In this document: piece after piece, positions 7,765-14,296 of the stretch
Position numbering within the stretch: the first letter of the stretch is position 1
Layout: the number at the start of each line of letters is the position of its first letter
From: Gemmatimonadota bacterium
GTDB lineage: Bacteria; Gemmatimonadota; Gemmatimonadetes; Gemmatimonadales; Gemmatimonadaceae
NCBI GenBank assembly: GCA_003142495.1
Contig: PLMM01000177.1
Coordinates: 1 to 14,628, forward strand
Direction of reading: 5' to 3'
DNA: 14,628 bases
Made by a program: the position numbers and the translations under genes
Notes under the pieces: generated by a model
Database searches by the model: none
Seen by the model: the letters and a program-made list of their open reading frames with translations, nothing else
Told to the model about the DNA's origin: nothing

Positions 7765-10545
7765 CTACGACTTCGACGGCCCCTGCGGGGGCGCGCTCGG
7801 TACGCCCTGCACGCCGCGCAGCTCCCTGCGCAACGTCGTTACGATCGCGGCCGAGGAGTCGGCGCCCGCGGGGAGCCACGCGAGCGTGCGCTTGAGCATC
7901 GCCTGCGCCTCCGCGCCCTTCCCTCGCGACGCGAGCAGCTCGCCGAAGCGTGCCACGATTCCGGGCAACGCAGCGCTGTCGATGCGCGTGCCGGTATTCA
8001 GCGCGGCGAGCGATGCGCGAAACTCCGCCTCCGGCGTGGTGTCCGTGCTCGCAGCGTGCAGCGATGCGTCGATCGAGAGGAGGCGCGCGTACGCCGGCGG
8101 CACTCGACCGTACTTCGCGCGCACGTTCGCGAGCAGCGCCGTGGTGAGCGTCGCCGCCTCCGCGCGCTCACCATTCTCGAGCTCGATCGCCGCGAGACGC
8201 TGCCCCGAGGCGAGCGTGTAGTCGTGGCGCTCGCCCATCTTTTTCTCGAGCGCGTCGTACGCCGTGCGCGCGCCAGCTTCCGCCCCCTTCGCATCGCCCG
8301 CATTCGCACGATAGATCGCGAGCAACGAGAGGCTGTTGAGCGCCTCCGGATGATCATCGCCCTGCACGCTGATGAACATCGCGGACGACCGTTCCTGTGC
8401 AGCGATCGCCGCCGACGCATGCAGCTGAAGCGACTCCAGCAGCGCGAGCCGATCGATCGTGCGCGCGAGATTGATCCCGCCCGGCTTCTCGATCTGCTCC
8501 AGCCCCGCAAGGGCACGCTGTAGCCGCGGCGCAGCTCCCGCGAAATCGCCGCGCTTCATCTTGATTCCCGCGAGGCTCGACTCGCCCACCAGATATTTCG
8601 TGTCGAGCTCGGGGAGCACTCCGCGACGATGCTCCTGCGCGGCAGTGAGCATCGAGTCCGCCTCAGTGAGCCGATCCTGTCCCCCAAAGAGCGAGCCGAG
8701 ATCGCTGAGACGGGAGGCGGTGATCGTGTCCGACGCACCTGTGAGTTGAATCTGCATCCGCAGCGATTGCCGATAGAGCGACTCCGCCTCGACGGGATGA
8801 TCGGAGCGCTTCTTCGCCGTTGCGAGAATGTCGATCGCATCCGAGAGCGCCTGACTCTCCTCGCCACCTGCGTGCCGGTACTCGGCGATCGACTTGGTGA
8901 GCAGGCTGTCGGCATCGACGTACTTTCCGCGATCGTTGAGTCCCCACCCAACCGCCATCGCCTCGTCGAGCACCTCCTGCGAACCGGGGCCGTACAGCCG
9001 GCGCACGACCGCGAGCCCCTTGCGATGCAGCGTGTCCGCCTGCGCGATGCGACCGAGATGCGCGTAGGTGTTGCCGAGTAGCTCGTAGAGCTCCGCCTGC
9101 ACCGTGGGCTCGCTCCCGAGCATGCTGTCGACGCGATGCGTGCCCCGGTCGAGCAGCTCGCGCACGGAGAATTCCTTTCCCTGGGTGATGTTGGGATCGG
9201 CCTCGTGCAGCAGATCGACGAGAAACTCCTTCACGCGGTCGGCGCGATCGGCCTCGAGTCGCGCGGCGCGCGCCTGCCACACGGTTGCCGCGACGCCGCC
9301 CGCTAGCACCGCAGCGATGATCGTCGCGGCCGCGACCGCATAGCGATTGCGCCCGATGAACTTTCCCCAGCGATAGCTCGCGGAGTCGGGACGCGCGCGC
9401 AGCGGCCGCCCCGTGCGATAGCGCCGCAAGTCCTCGAGCATCGCCTCGGCCGACTCGTATCGGCGCAACGGATTCTTCTGCAGCGCCTTGAGCACGATCG
9501 TATCGAGATCCGACGAGAGCTTCTGGCGGCGCGGAGGCGCGGCACCGCCGAGCACCTTCGGCCCCGTCGACGAGCGCAGCGCATGGCTCGGCGACTCCGG
9601 CTGCGTGTCGCAGACGACGCGCTCGATCTCGGCCGCGGAGCGCTTGTCGAAGCGATGCGCGCGCTGGCCCGTGAGCAGCTCGTACATCACGGCGCCGAGC
9701 GCGTAGATGTCGGTTGCGGTGGTGACGGGCTCGCCGCGCACCTGCTCCGGCGCCGCATACTCGGGTGTCATCACCTTGTTATAGCCGATCGTGAGCCCCG
9801 GGTCGGAGATGTTCTCTTCGCCGAGGAGCTTGGCGATGCCGAAGTCGAGCAGCTTCACGTCGCCGCTCTCGGTCACGAAGATGTTGCTCGGCTTGAGATC
9901 GCGGTGCACGAGCAGATTTCTGTGCGCGTAGGCGACGGCGCCGAGCACCTGCTCCATGAGGGCGAGTCGCGCGGGGACGTCGAGCGCGCGCTCGTCGCAA
10001 TAGAGATCGAGCGGGCGGCCGTCGACGTACTCCATCGCGAACCAGGGAAGGTTGGCGGCAGTGACGCCGCCGTCGAGCAGGCGCGCGACGTTCGGGTGCG
10101 CGAGCGACGCGAGAATGCGGCGCTCCTCGAGGAAGCGGCGGATGAGCAGCGGATCGTGCTCGCGGCCGCGACGCACGAGCTTGAGCGCGGCCGTCTGCGC
10201 GAACTGCCCGTCTGCGCGCTCGGCGAGGAAGACCTCGCCCATGCCGCCGTGCCCGAGCTCGCGCACGACGCGCCACGGGCCGAAGAGCGCACCGGTGGGA
10301 ATCGCGGCGGGCATCGGCCCGTCGAGCTCCAGCATGAGCGGGCCTGCGACGTCGGCGATCGACCGCTCGAGGAGCCCGTTCGGATCTTCGCCGGCGGCGA
10401 TCATCCCTTCGATCTTCGCGCGCAGCGCGACGTCGGCGCCGCACGCGCCATCGAGATAGATGGCGCGATCGCGCGGTGGAAGATCGAGCGCATATTCGAG
10501 AATCGGCTCGATGCGCTCCCACGTGCTGTGATCGCGCGACGTCAT
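7765..10545 (-). CDS. transmembrane Ser/Thr protein kinase with TPR sensor region
   Basis: The product is 926 aa. Residues 1-80 are a helical N-terminal segment (LDLPPRDRAIYLDGACGAD) typical of kinases paired with TIGR02999 sigma factors. The kinase domain (about 90-375) has all key residues: glycine loop ELGHGGMGEV (96-105), catalytic Lys122, HRDLKPSN (214-221, catalytic Asp216), DFG (234-236) and APE (265-267). The HRD arginine and several activation-loop Thr/Ser suggest activation by autophosphorylation. A single membrane segment (about 402-423) separates the cytoplasmic kinase from a C-terminal region of about 500 residues made of TPR-like helical pairs (for example AELYELLGNTYAHLGRIAQADTLHRKGL), predicted to be periplasmic. 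The ATG overlaps the sigma stop codon by 4 bp (ATGA), indicating translational coupling. The sigma factor is the likely substrate. Confidence 0.93.
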   Translation of the reverse strand: MTSRDHSTWERIEPILEYALDLPPRDRAIYLDGACGADVALRAKIEGMIAAGEDPNGLLERSIADVAGPLMLELDGPMPAAIPTGALFGPWRVVRELGHGGMGEVFLAERADGQFAQTAALKLVRRGREHDPLLIRRFLEERRILASLAHPNVARLLDGGVTAANLPWFAMEYVDGRPLDLYCDERALDVPARLALMEQVLGAVAYAHRNLLVHRDLKPSNIFVTESGDVKLLDFGIAKLLGEENISDPGLTIGYNKVMTPEYAAPEQVRGEPVTTATDIYALGAVMYELLTGQRAHRFDKRSAAEIERVVCDTQPESPSHALRSSTGPKVLGGAAPPRRQKLSSDLDTIVLKALQKNPLRRYESAEAMLEDLRRYRTGRPLRARPDSASYRWGKFIGRNRYAVAAATIIAAVLAGGVAATVWQARAARLEADRADRVKEFLVDLLHEADPNITQGKEFSVRELLDRGTHRVDSMLGSEPTVQAELYELLGNTYAHLGRIAQADTLHRKGLAVVRRLYGPGSQEVLDEAMAVGWGLNDRGKYVDADSLLTKSIAEYRHAGGEESQALSDAIDILATAKKRSDHPVEAESLYRQSLRMQIQLTGASDTITASRLSDLGSLFGGQDRLTEADSMLTAAQEHRRGVLPELDTKYLVGESSLAGIKMKRGDFAGAAPRLQRALAGLEQIEKPGGINLARTIDRLALLESLQLHASAAIAAQERSSAMFISVQGDDHPEALNSLSLLAIYRANAGDAKGAEAGARTAYDALEKKMGERHDYTLASGQRLAAIELENGERAEAATLTTALLANVRAKYGRVPPAYARLLSIDASLHAASTDTTPEAEFRASLAALNTGTRIDSAALPGIVARFGELLASRGKGAEAQAMLKRTLAWLPAGADSSAAIVTTLRRELRGVQGVPSAPPQGPSKS

Positions 10546-11222
10546 TTCAGATCGTCAGCGAGTGCAGTCGCGAGCCAGCCTTTGGCCTTGATCCAGTCCC
10601 GGCGCACGGTGCGCGATGTGATCTCGAGGGCGGACGCGGTCTCCTCTTCGGTGAGTCCGAGGAAGTAGCGGCATTCCACCACGCGCACGAGGCGCGGGCT
10701 GAGGGATGCGAGGCGCACCATCGCCTCGTCGAGCGCGAGGAGGGTGTCGGCGCTGTCGTCCTGCGCCACGGAGAGATCGCTGAGGCTCACGCGCTGGCGC
10801 TCGCCGCCGCCGCGCCGCTGCACGTTTCGGCGGCGCGCATGCTCGACGAGAATGCGGCGCATCGCGATTGCGGCGATGCCGAGAAAGTGGTTGCGGTCCT
10901 GCCACTGCACTCGCGTCTGGTCGACAAGGCGGAGATAGGCCTCGTGCACGAGGGCGGTGGTGGTGAGCGTGTGATCGGGACGCTCGCGGCGCATGTATCG
11001 CTGTGCGAGACGACGTAGCTCACCGTAGACGAGCGGGAGCAGCTCATCCACCGTGCCGGGATCGTTCTGCGACAGCTGCAAAACGAGATCGGTCGCTGCG
11101 CCTTGCTGAGATGAGGCCAAGGATGGGATGCGAAGGCTCGTGGGGTGGCTGCGCCTGCGCTTCTGGCGACATTGCTCCACCCCGCCGCCGAGAAGATACG
11201 CATCCTGTTGCCCCAGCGACAT
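10542..11222 (-). CDS. ECF sigma factor, TIGR02999 / Sigma70_ECF type
   Basis: From the ATG at 11222 the product is 226 aa; a GTG two codons earlier is also possible. Region 2 lies at about residues 44-128 (LLPLVYGELRRLAQRYMRRER, ALVHEAYLRLVDQ, FLGIAAIAMRRILVEHARRR). Region 4 lies at about 163-222 (LASLSPRLVRVVECRYFLGLTEEETA, then the helix-turn-helix ITSRTVRRDWIKAKGWL). This is the TIGR02999 family, commonly next to Ser/Thr kinases and lacking an anti-sigma factor. In region 2.2, Thr85, Thr87, Thr88 and Thr89 sit where ordinary ECF factors have acidic residues. The first 35 residues or so are basic, family-atypical and without a Shine-Dalgarno, so the true start may be downstream, for instance the in-frame TTG at 11120. 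The gene overlaps the kinase ATG by 4 bp. No anti-sigma gene is present. Confidence 0.9.
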   Translation of the reverse strand: MSLGQQDAYLLGGGVEQCRQKRRRSHPTSLRIPSLASSQQGAATDLVLQLSQNDPGTVDELLPLVYGELRRLAQRYMRRERPDHTLTTTALVHEAYLRLVDQTRVQWQDRNHFLGIAAIAMRRILVEHARRRNVQRRGGGERQRVSLSDLSVAQDDSADTLLALDEAMVRLASLSPRLVRVVECRYFLGLTEEETASALEITSRTVRRDWIKAKGWLATALADDLK

Positions 11223-11373
11223 GACCACTTTTTGCCAGAGCTAGGGGAAAGAGGTGACCGAGAGCGAGCGGCGATTCATCGGGTTTCTCCGACGAGGGCG
11301 AGGTTGGTGGCGTGCGGCCATCTACCTGGGAAGCGCACCATCGGGGAGAAAAGCGGACATCGGGCGCGGGACG

Positions 11374-11904
11374 CTAGCGCGGGGGCCGACCATCCATAGC
11401 GGCGCGGATCGCCGCCGCTAGCGCCTCCGGCTCATCGGTGCCGAGGCGGAATGCGCGACCCGTGCGGAGCGTGACCTCAACGGCGCGGGTGCCGGAGACG
11501 TCGTTGAGCATCCCGCGCGTGGTGACGCGAACTCCCCACCCTTCGAGCCACGCGTTGCGAGTGATTTTCGCGCTCACGATCTCGCCGAGAGGGACGCGCG
11601 TGCACCAGACGCCGAGGCCGAAGTGGCTCTCGAGCTGCGTGTCGCTCACGATGATGGTGAGCGAGGAGAAGAGCGCGGAGAAGATGAAGAGGAAGACGCC
11701 GATGGCAATGAAGAGCGGCGGCGCGACGTGGAGCTGGCTGAGAGCGACGACGGCGACAATGCCGCCGAGCATGGTGGCGAGGGTGACGTAGCCTATCTGG
11801 GTGTGGCGGTACGAGGGAGAGTTGGCGCCCAACGAGTGAATTGACAGTTGAAGTGATCGTCGAACGGAATCATACTCGATCAAGATATGGCGCGTGCGCG
11901 CCAT
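11374..11904 (-). CDS. two-TM membrane protein with PH-like C-terminal domain
   Basis: The product is 176 aa. Two hydrophobic segments (about 38-56 and 62-86) form a short hairpin in the membrane. They are followed by a soluble strand-rich domain (about 87-165) with RVPLGEIVSAKITRN, GWGVRVTTRGMLNDVSG and TGRAFRLGTDEPEALAAAI. This layout resembles bacterial PH-like (bPH) membrane proteins of unknown function; the closing GTDEPEAL motif is one I associate with conserved hypothetical proteins. The N-terminal 35 residues before the first membrane segment look less conserved, and AAGGG sits only 3 nt before the ATG, so the start is uncertain. The ATG itself lies inside a perfect inverted repeat (11887-11904). 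The gene follows the orphan lipoprotein by 66 bp on the same strand. Confidence 0.72.
   Translation of the reverse strand: MARTRHILIEYDSVRRSLQLSIHSLGANSPSYRHTQIGYVTLATMLGGIVAVVALSQLHVAPPLFIAIGVFLFIFSALFSSLTIIVSDTQLESHFGLGVWCTRVPLGEIVSAKITRNAWLEGWGVRVTTRGMLNDVSGTRAVEVTLRTGRAFRLGTDEPEALAAAIRAAMDGRPPR
11887..11904. repeat. 8-bp inverted repeat spanning a start codon
   Basis: ATGGCGCG-TG-CGCGCCAT is a perfect dyad with a 2-bp centre. Its minus-strand end supplies the ATG and next five codons of the two-TM protein gene. In mRNA it could fold with AUG as the first stem bases. The loop is too short for an ideal hairpin, so a protein-binding or chance origin is also possible. Confidence 0.5.
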
Positions 11905-11970
11905 TCGCCCTTGTATACCACATGGACACGGTGGCGGGCCTGGGCCGAATTGGGCGGTAAGGCCTCCGCG

Positions 11971-12876
11971 TTATCGCCGCCGAGCGAACAGTGCGCGTCG
12001 GTCGGCGAACGTGAGTGTATTGACCGGCGTCGACCAATGCTCGGGGGACGCGTCTTGCGACACGAGGTTCCCGGCTTCGTCCACCGCGATGGCAGCGGCG
12101 AAGTCGAGCCGCTTCCCTTCTCGCCACGGCAACGTCGATTGCTGAATTGTCCATGGCACTACACCGCCGCGCACGAGTCCCGTCGAGAACTCGCAGTCGA
12201 GGTAGCTGATGATCTGCGCGCGAGTTGCGTGCGTCGTGGCGATGAGCGAGTCGAGCGACTCCGCTTGCTGGAGATCAACGCTGCGATTTCGTGCGTAGAG
12301 AAAGTGCTCGCCCGCGATGAGGAGCAACCGGTCGAGCCGGCCCGCGTGCTCGACGCGTAGCGCGAGGAACCGGCCGGCGCCGCTGTCGAGGGAGCGCCAC
12401 GCCTCGACGTACGAGCTGTCGGTCGCGTGCTCGAGCATGTGGCCGTCATCGATGCGCTCGAGGCGGCCGATGTCCGCCGAGCCGTCCGAGGGCTGAAAGT
12501 CGATCTCGTGGTGCCAGGTGGCGAGCGCACCGTCGACGCTCGTGGTGCCCGCGAACGCGCGTTGCTTCGCGAGGAGGAGAAGCTCGGCGTCGCTCAGATC
12601 CGCGAACGACTGCGCCCGCGCGAAGGACGGGCGGTCGCGCGGAATGCGCACGTCGGCGAAGAGCGAGGGCGTCTGGAGAAAGTGAACGTCGAAGAGGTCG
12701 GTGCGCACGCCTTTGCGCTCGATCCACTCGCGCGTCCAGACGCCGGTGAACCACGAAGGGAGAGTCGAGCTAGTGATCGGCACCAAGTGAGTGTGGGAGG
12801 TGGGGGTGCAGCCGAGCGTCAACCCGAAAACGACGACGAGCATCGCACGGGCCACGGGACCTGAAGTCGTCCACAA
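11971..12876 (-). CDS. putative lipoprotein of unrecognised family
   Basis: The product is 301 aa. The start is a TTG at 12874-12876, chosen because a perfect AGGAGG (12881-12886) ends four bases before it; an internal GTG at residue 8 and ATG at residue 12 lack a ribosome site. Residues about 8-22 are hydrophobic and end in LTLGC, a slightly degenerate lipobox with Cys23, so the protein is probably lipid-anchored. The mature part has repeated strand-like segments rich in Trp and acidic residues: LPSWFTGVWTREWIER, then LFADVRIPRDRPSF, WHHEIDFQPSDG and HMLEHATDSSYVEAW. The WxGxWxRE opening is reminiscent of calycin-like barrels, but I cannot assign a family or function. It starts 16 bp after the truncated GNAT gene ends and may share its transcript. 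Confidence 0.72.
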   Translation of the reverse strand: MWTTSGPVARAMLVVVFGLTLGCTPTSHTHLVPITSSTLPSWFTGVWTREWIERKGVRTDLFDVHFLQTPSLFADVRIPRDRPSFARAQSFADLSDAELLLLAKQRAFAGTTSVDGALATWHHEIDFQPSDGSADIGRLERIDDGHMLEHATDSSYVEAWRSLDSGAGRFLALRVEHAGRLDRLLLIAGEHFLYARNRSVDLQQAESLDSLIATTHATRAQIISYLDCEFSTGLVRGGVVPWTIQQSTLPWREGKRLDFAAAIAVDEAGNLVSQDASPEHWSTPVNTLTFADRRALFARRR

Positions 12877-12892
12877 GCGGCCTCCTGTGATT

Positions 12893-13228
12893 CTACACGT
12901 AATCGATTCGTCGTCCCATGCGCACCAGCGGCAATTCCACTCCCTGCACGAGCGGCAGCGCGACGCTCTCGATAGGCGAGAAGCCGAGTGCGGCGTACAG
13001 CGGAACGCCAGGCAACGTCGCCATCAACTCGAAGTCGCGGAAGCCTCGCGCGTACGCGGCGCGTGCGCATTCAATGTACAATCGACGCGCGAGACCGCGG
13101 CGCGCGGCGTCCGGGCGCACGGAGAACGCGCGAATGCGCGCGGGCTCGGTGCGCGGATCGAGAACGGGATCCTCCGCGCCCTTCATCTGATCGCCGCCGA
13201 ATGGCGTACGCCTATGCGATCTGCTCTC
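12893..13228 (-). pseudogene. GNAT acetyltransferase, N-terminally truncated remnant
   Basis: The open frame encodes only the C-terminal part of a GNAT N-acetyltransferase (about 110 residues; a full-length member is usually 150-190). The acetyl-CoA loop VRPDAARRGLARRL (R-x-x-G-x-A type) and the closing strands ELMATLPGVPLYAALGFSP are intact. The frame continues upstream of the first ATG (13186) with RSHRRTPFGGDQ, which matches the loop just before that region in this GNAT subgroup. It then hits a TGA at 13229-13231, with no start codon in between. The first two or so beta-strands are missing and are replaced by the 5' end of an AraC-type gene. A shorter translation from the ATG at 13186 (97 aa) is possible but would lack part of the fold. 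Confidence 0.72.
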
Positions 13229-13242
13229 TCACGGCGCCATCC

Positions 13243-13368
13243 TCACGTCACGCGCCGTTGCGAGCCCGTCGCCAACGCGGACACCGACCACGGCGCCGCG
13301 GCCTCTCCGAGATAGAAGTACGCGCCGTTCAGCTTCACGGCCCGCAGCACATCGGACAGTGGACCCAT
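13243..13368 (-). pseudogene. AraC-family regulator remnant (N-terminal cupin start)
   Basis: This 41-codon frame starts at the ATG at 13366-13368, with GGAG 8 nt upstream (13377-13380), and stops at TGA 13243-13245. Its start, MGPLSDVLRAVKLNGAYFYL, followed by GEAAAPWSV, matches the conserved opening of AraC-type regulators with an N-terminal cupin (typically DPLSDVL...LxGAxFF...APW). The match ends around residue 30. The rest of the cupin and the DNA-binding domain are absent, and the truncated GNAT gene follows on the same strand. A deletion joining the two genes is the simplest explanation. Transcription from upstream could still read into the GNAT fragment and the lipoprotein. Confidence 0.6.
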
Positions 13369-13476
13369 TCGTAATGCTCCGCGTATCTCGAGGTCTTCGA
13401 AATTTGGCGATGACGCGCGGCGGACGGCGCGGAGATTCGCGTCGTCGCATTCGTCGCGTGTCGCTGTTGCGAACGC

Positions 13477-13540
13477 TTGACACTTGTCGATGTACTAGGT
13501 ACTTGACATTCGTCACCGAACGCTACTTATTTATTTGACA
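13477..13540. promoter_or_regulatory. AT-rich promoter/operator region upstream of DUF1097 gene
   Basis: Three TTGACA hexamers (13477-13482, 13503-13508, 13535-13540) occur in a locally AT-rich stretch, unlike the flanking DNA. The middle one is followed at 15-19 bp by TACTTATTTATT, a possible but weak -10. The first two lie in a partial 26-bp direct repeat (CTTGACA-n-T-n-GTC). Between them is GTAC-TAG-GTAC inside ATGT-n12-ACAT, and GACA-CT-TGTC overlaps the first TTGACA. The region probably holds the promoter for the plus-strand gene and an operator for an unidentified regulator. The AraC remnant starts about 110 bp away on the other strand. Confidence 0.4.
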
Positions 13541-13663
13541 CGTGGAGCCGGCCGGGATACATCCACCCTGCAATTCACCCACTGTCGATGCCTCGCCTCT
13601 CCTCGAACGAGCCCCGGAGATGGCGCGCTGCACGCGGCTCTCTCACGTGAAGGAGGACTCACG

Positions 13664-14185
13664 ATGTCGTCACTCGTGGCACTATCGGTGAGTATTGGAA
13701 TTCTCGGCGCCATTGCCGCAATTCTGTTCCTGAAATTTGGGCTTCTGATCTGGGCCGCCTTCATCGCGTGGGCCTGTTTCTTTCAAGCCGGCGGCAACAC
13801 GGCAGCGTTGAAGAATACGATCATCTGCAACGTGTTCGGTGCGTTCTGCGCGTGGGTGGCGGCGGTCGTCATCATCTCATTACCGTATGCGGCGTCACTC
13901 ACGCTTCCGGTGTGGGCAGGTATCGTCGTCGGCATCACGGTGATGCTCATGTGTCTCGCGGCGCACATTCCTGCGCTCGCGACAATTCCGGCGAGCGTCT
14001 ACGGATACGCGGCGGTGTTTGCCTATCTCCTGCAGACGCCGGATGCGATGTCCAAGGACAAGCTGATGTCGCCGAGCCTGGCGAATGCGTTCATCCTTGT
14101 GGCGGTGTCGATGATCATCGGCGCGCTGTTCGGGCTCATCTCGGGAAAGATGGCGGGAACGCTGACGTCGAAGGCGCCGGCGTAG
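13664..14185 (+). CDS. DUF1097 family inner-membrane protein (YcdZ-like)
   Basis: The product is 173 aa from the ATG at 13664, which has an excellent ribosome site (AAGGAGG at 13650-13656, 7-nt spacer). The frame is open further upstream but has only a TTG and non-coding-like sequence. The protein is almost entirely hydrophobic, with about five membrane segments (about 3-22, 26-42, 52-73, 82-122 as two, 140-160) separated by short loops. The motif FIAWACFFQAGG (33-44) and the segment around AAHIPALATIPASVYGYAAVFAYLL are characteristic of DUF1097, the family of E. coli YcdZ. Function is unknown. The length is typical. The gene has a leader of about 120 nt if the 13503 box is used, and it ends 27 bp before a hairpin. 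Confidence 0.85.
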   Translation: MSSLVALSVSIGILGAIAAILFLKFGLLIWAAFIAWACFFQAGGNTAALKNTIICNVFGAFCAWVAAVVIISLPYAASLTLPVWAGIVVGITVMLMCLAAHIPALATIPASVYGYAAVFAYLLQTPDAMSKDKLMSPSLANAFILVAVSMIIGALFGLISGKMAGTLTSKAPA

Positions 14186-14212
14186 GGCGATCGGCTGGAA
14201 CGAGAGCGAACG

Positions 14213-14246
14213 AATCCCCCGCGCGGCTGTGGCCGCGTGGGGGATT
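14213..14246. terminator. hairpin between convergent genes, probable terminator
   Basis: A 15-bp stem (14213-14227 with 14232-14246, one G-U pair) with a TGTG loop has AATCCCCC on the left arm and GGGGGATT on the right. It lies between the DUF1097 gene (ends 14185) and the alpha/beta hydrolase gene (ends 14297). There is no long T-tract on either side, so it may be a weaker or factor-assisted terminator. Confidence 0.65.
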
Positions 14247-14296
14247 TCGCATCACGCGGGTCAGCAGGCGGTTCGCGCGATTGGCGCAACGCGAGA

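Noticed and set aside
7779..7792. GC hairpin near the end of the kinase gene as a terminator
   Set aside because: It lies within the coding sequence, has a 5-bp stem and is not followed by a T-tract.
9583..10668. Antisense open frame opposite the kinase and sigma genes (361 codons)
   Set aside because: It lies across intact kinase motifs on the other strand and encodes repetitive Glu/Ala/Arg sequence with no domain; a shadow.
11229..11373. 145-bp gap upstream of the sigma gene searched for a promoter or ECF autoregulatory site
   Set aside because: I found no convincing -35/-10 pair, dyad or ribosome site; a 12-codon ATG frame there is not supported.
13229..13516. Minus-strand frame running into the GNAT remnant in the same frame
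   Set aside because: It is in frame with the GNAT piece but its sequence is Arg-rich and unlike a GNAT N-terminus, and it ends in TGA; the AraC-like frame in the same interval has a ribosome site and a family match.
13535..13663. N-terminal extension of the DUF1097 protein from a TTG
   Set aside because: The extension is hydrophilic and unlike the family, overlaps the promoter region, and the ATG at 13664 has a perfect ribosome site.
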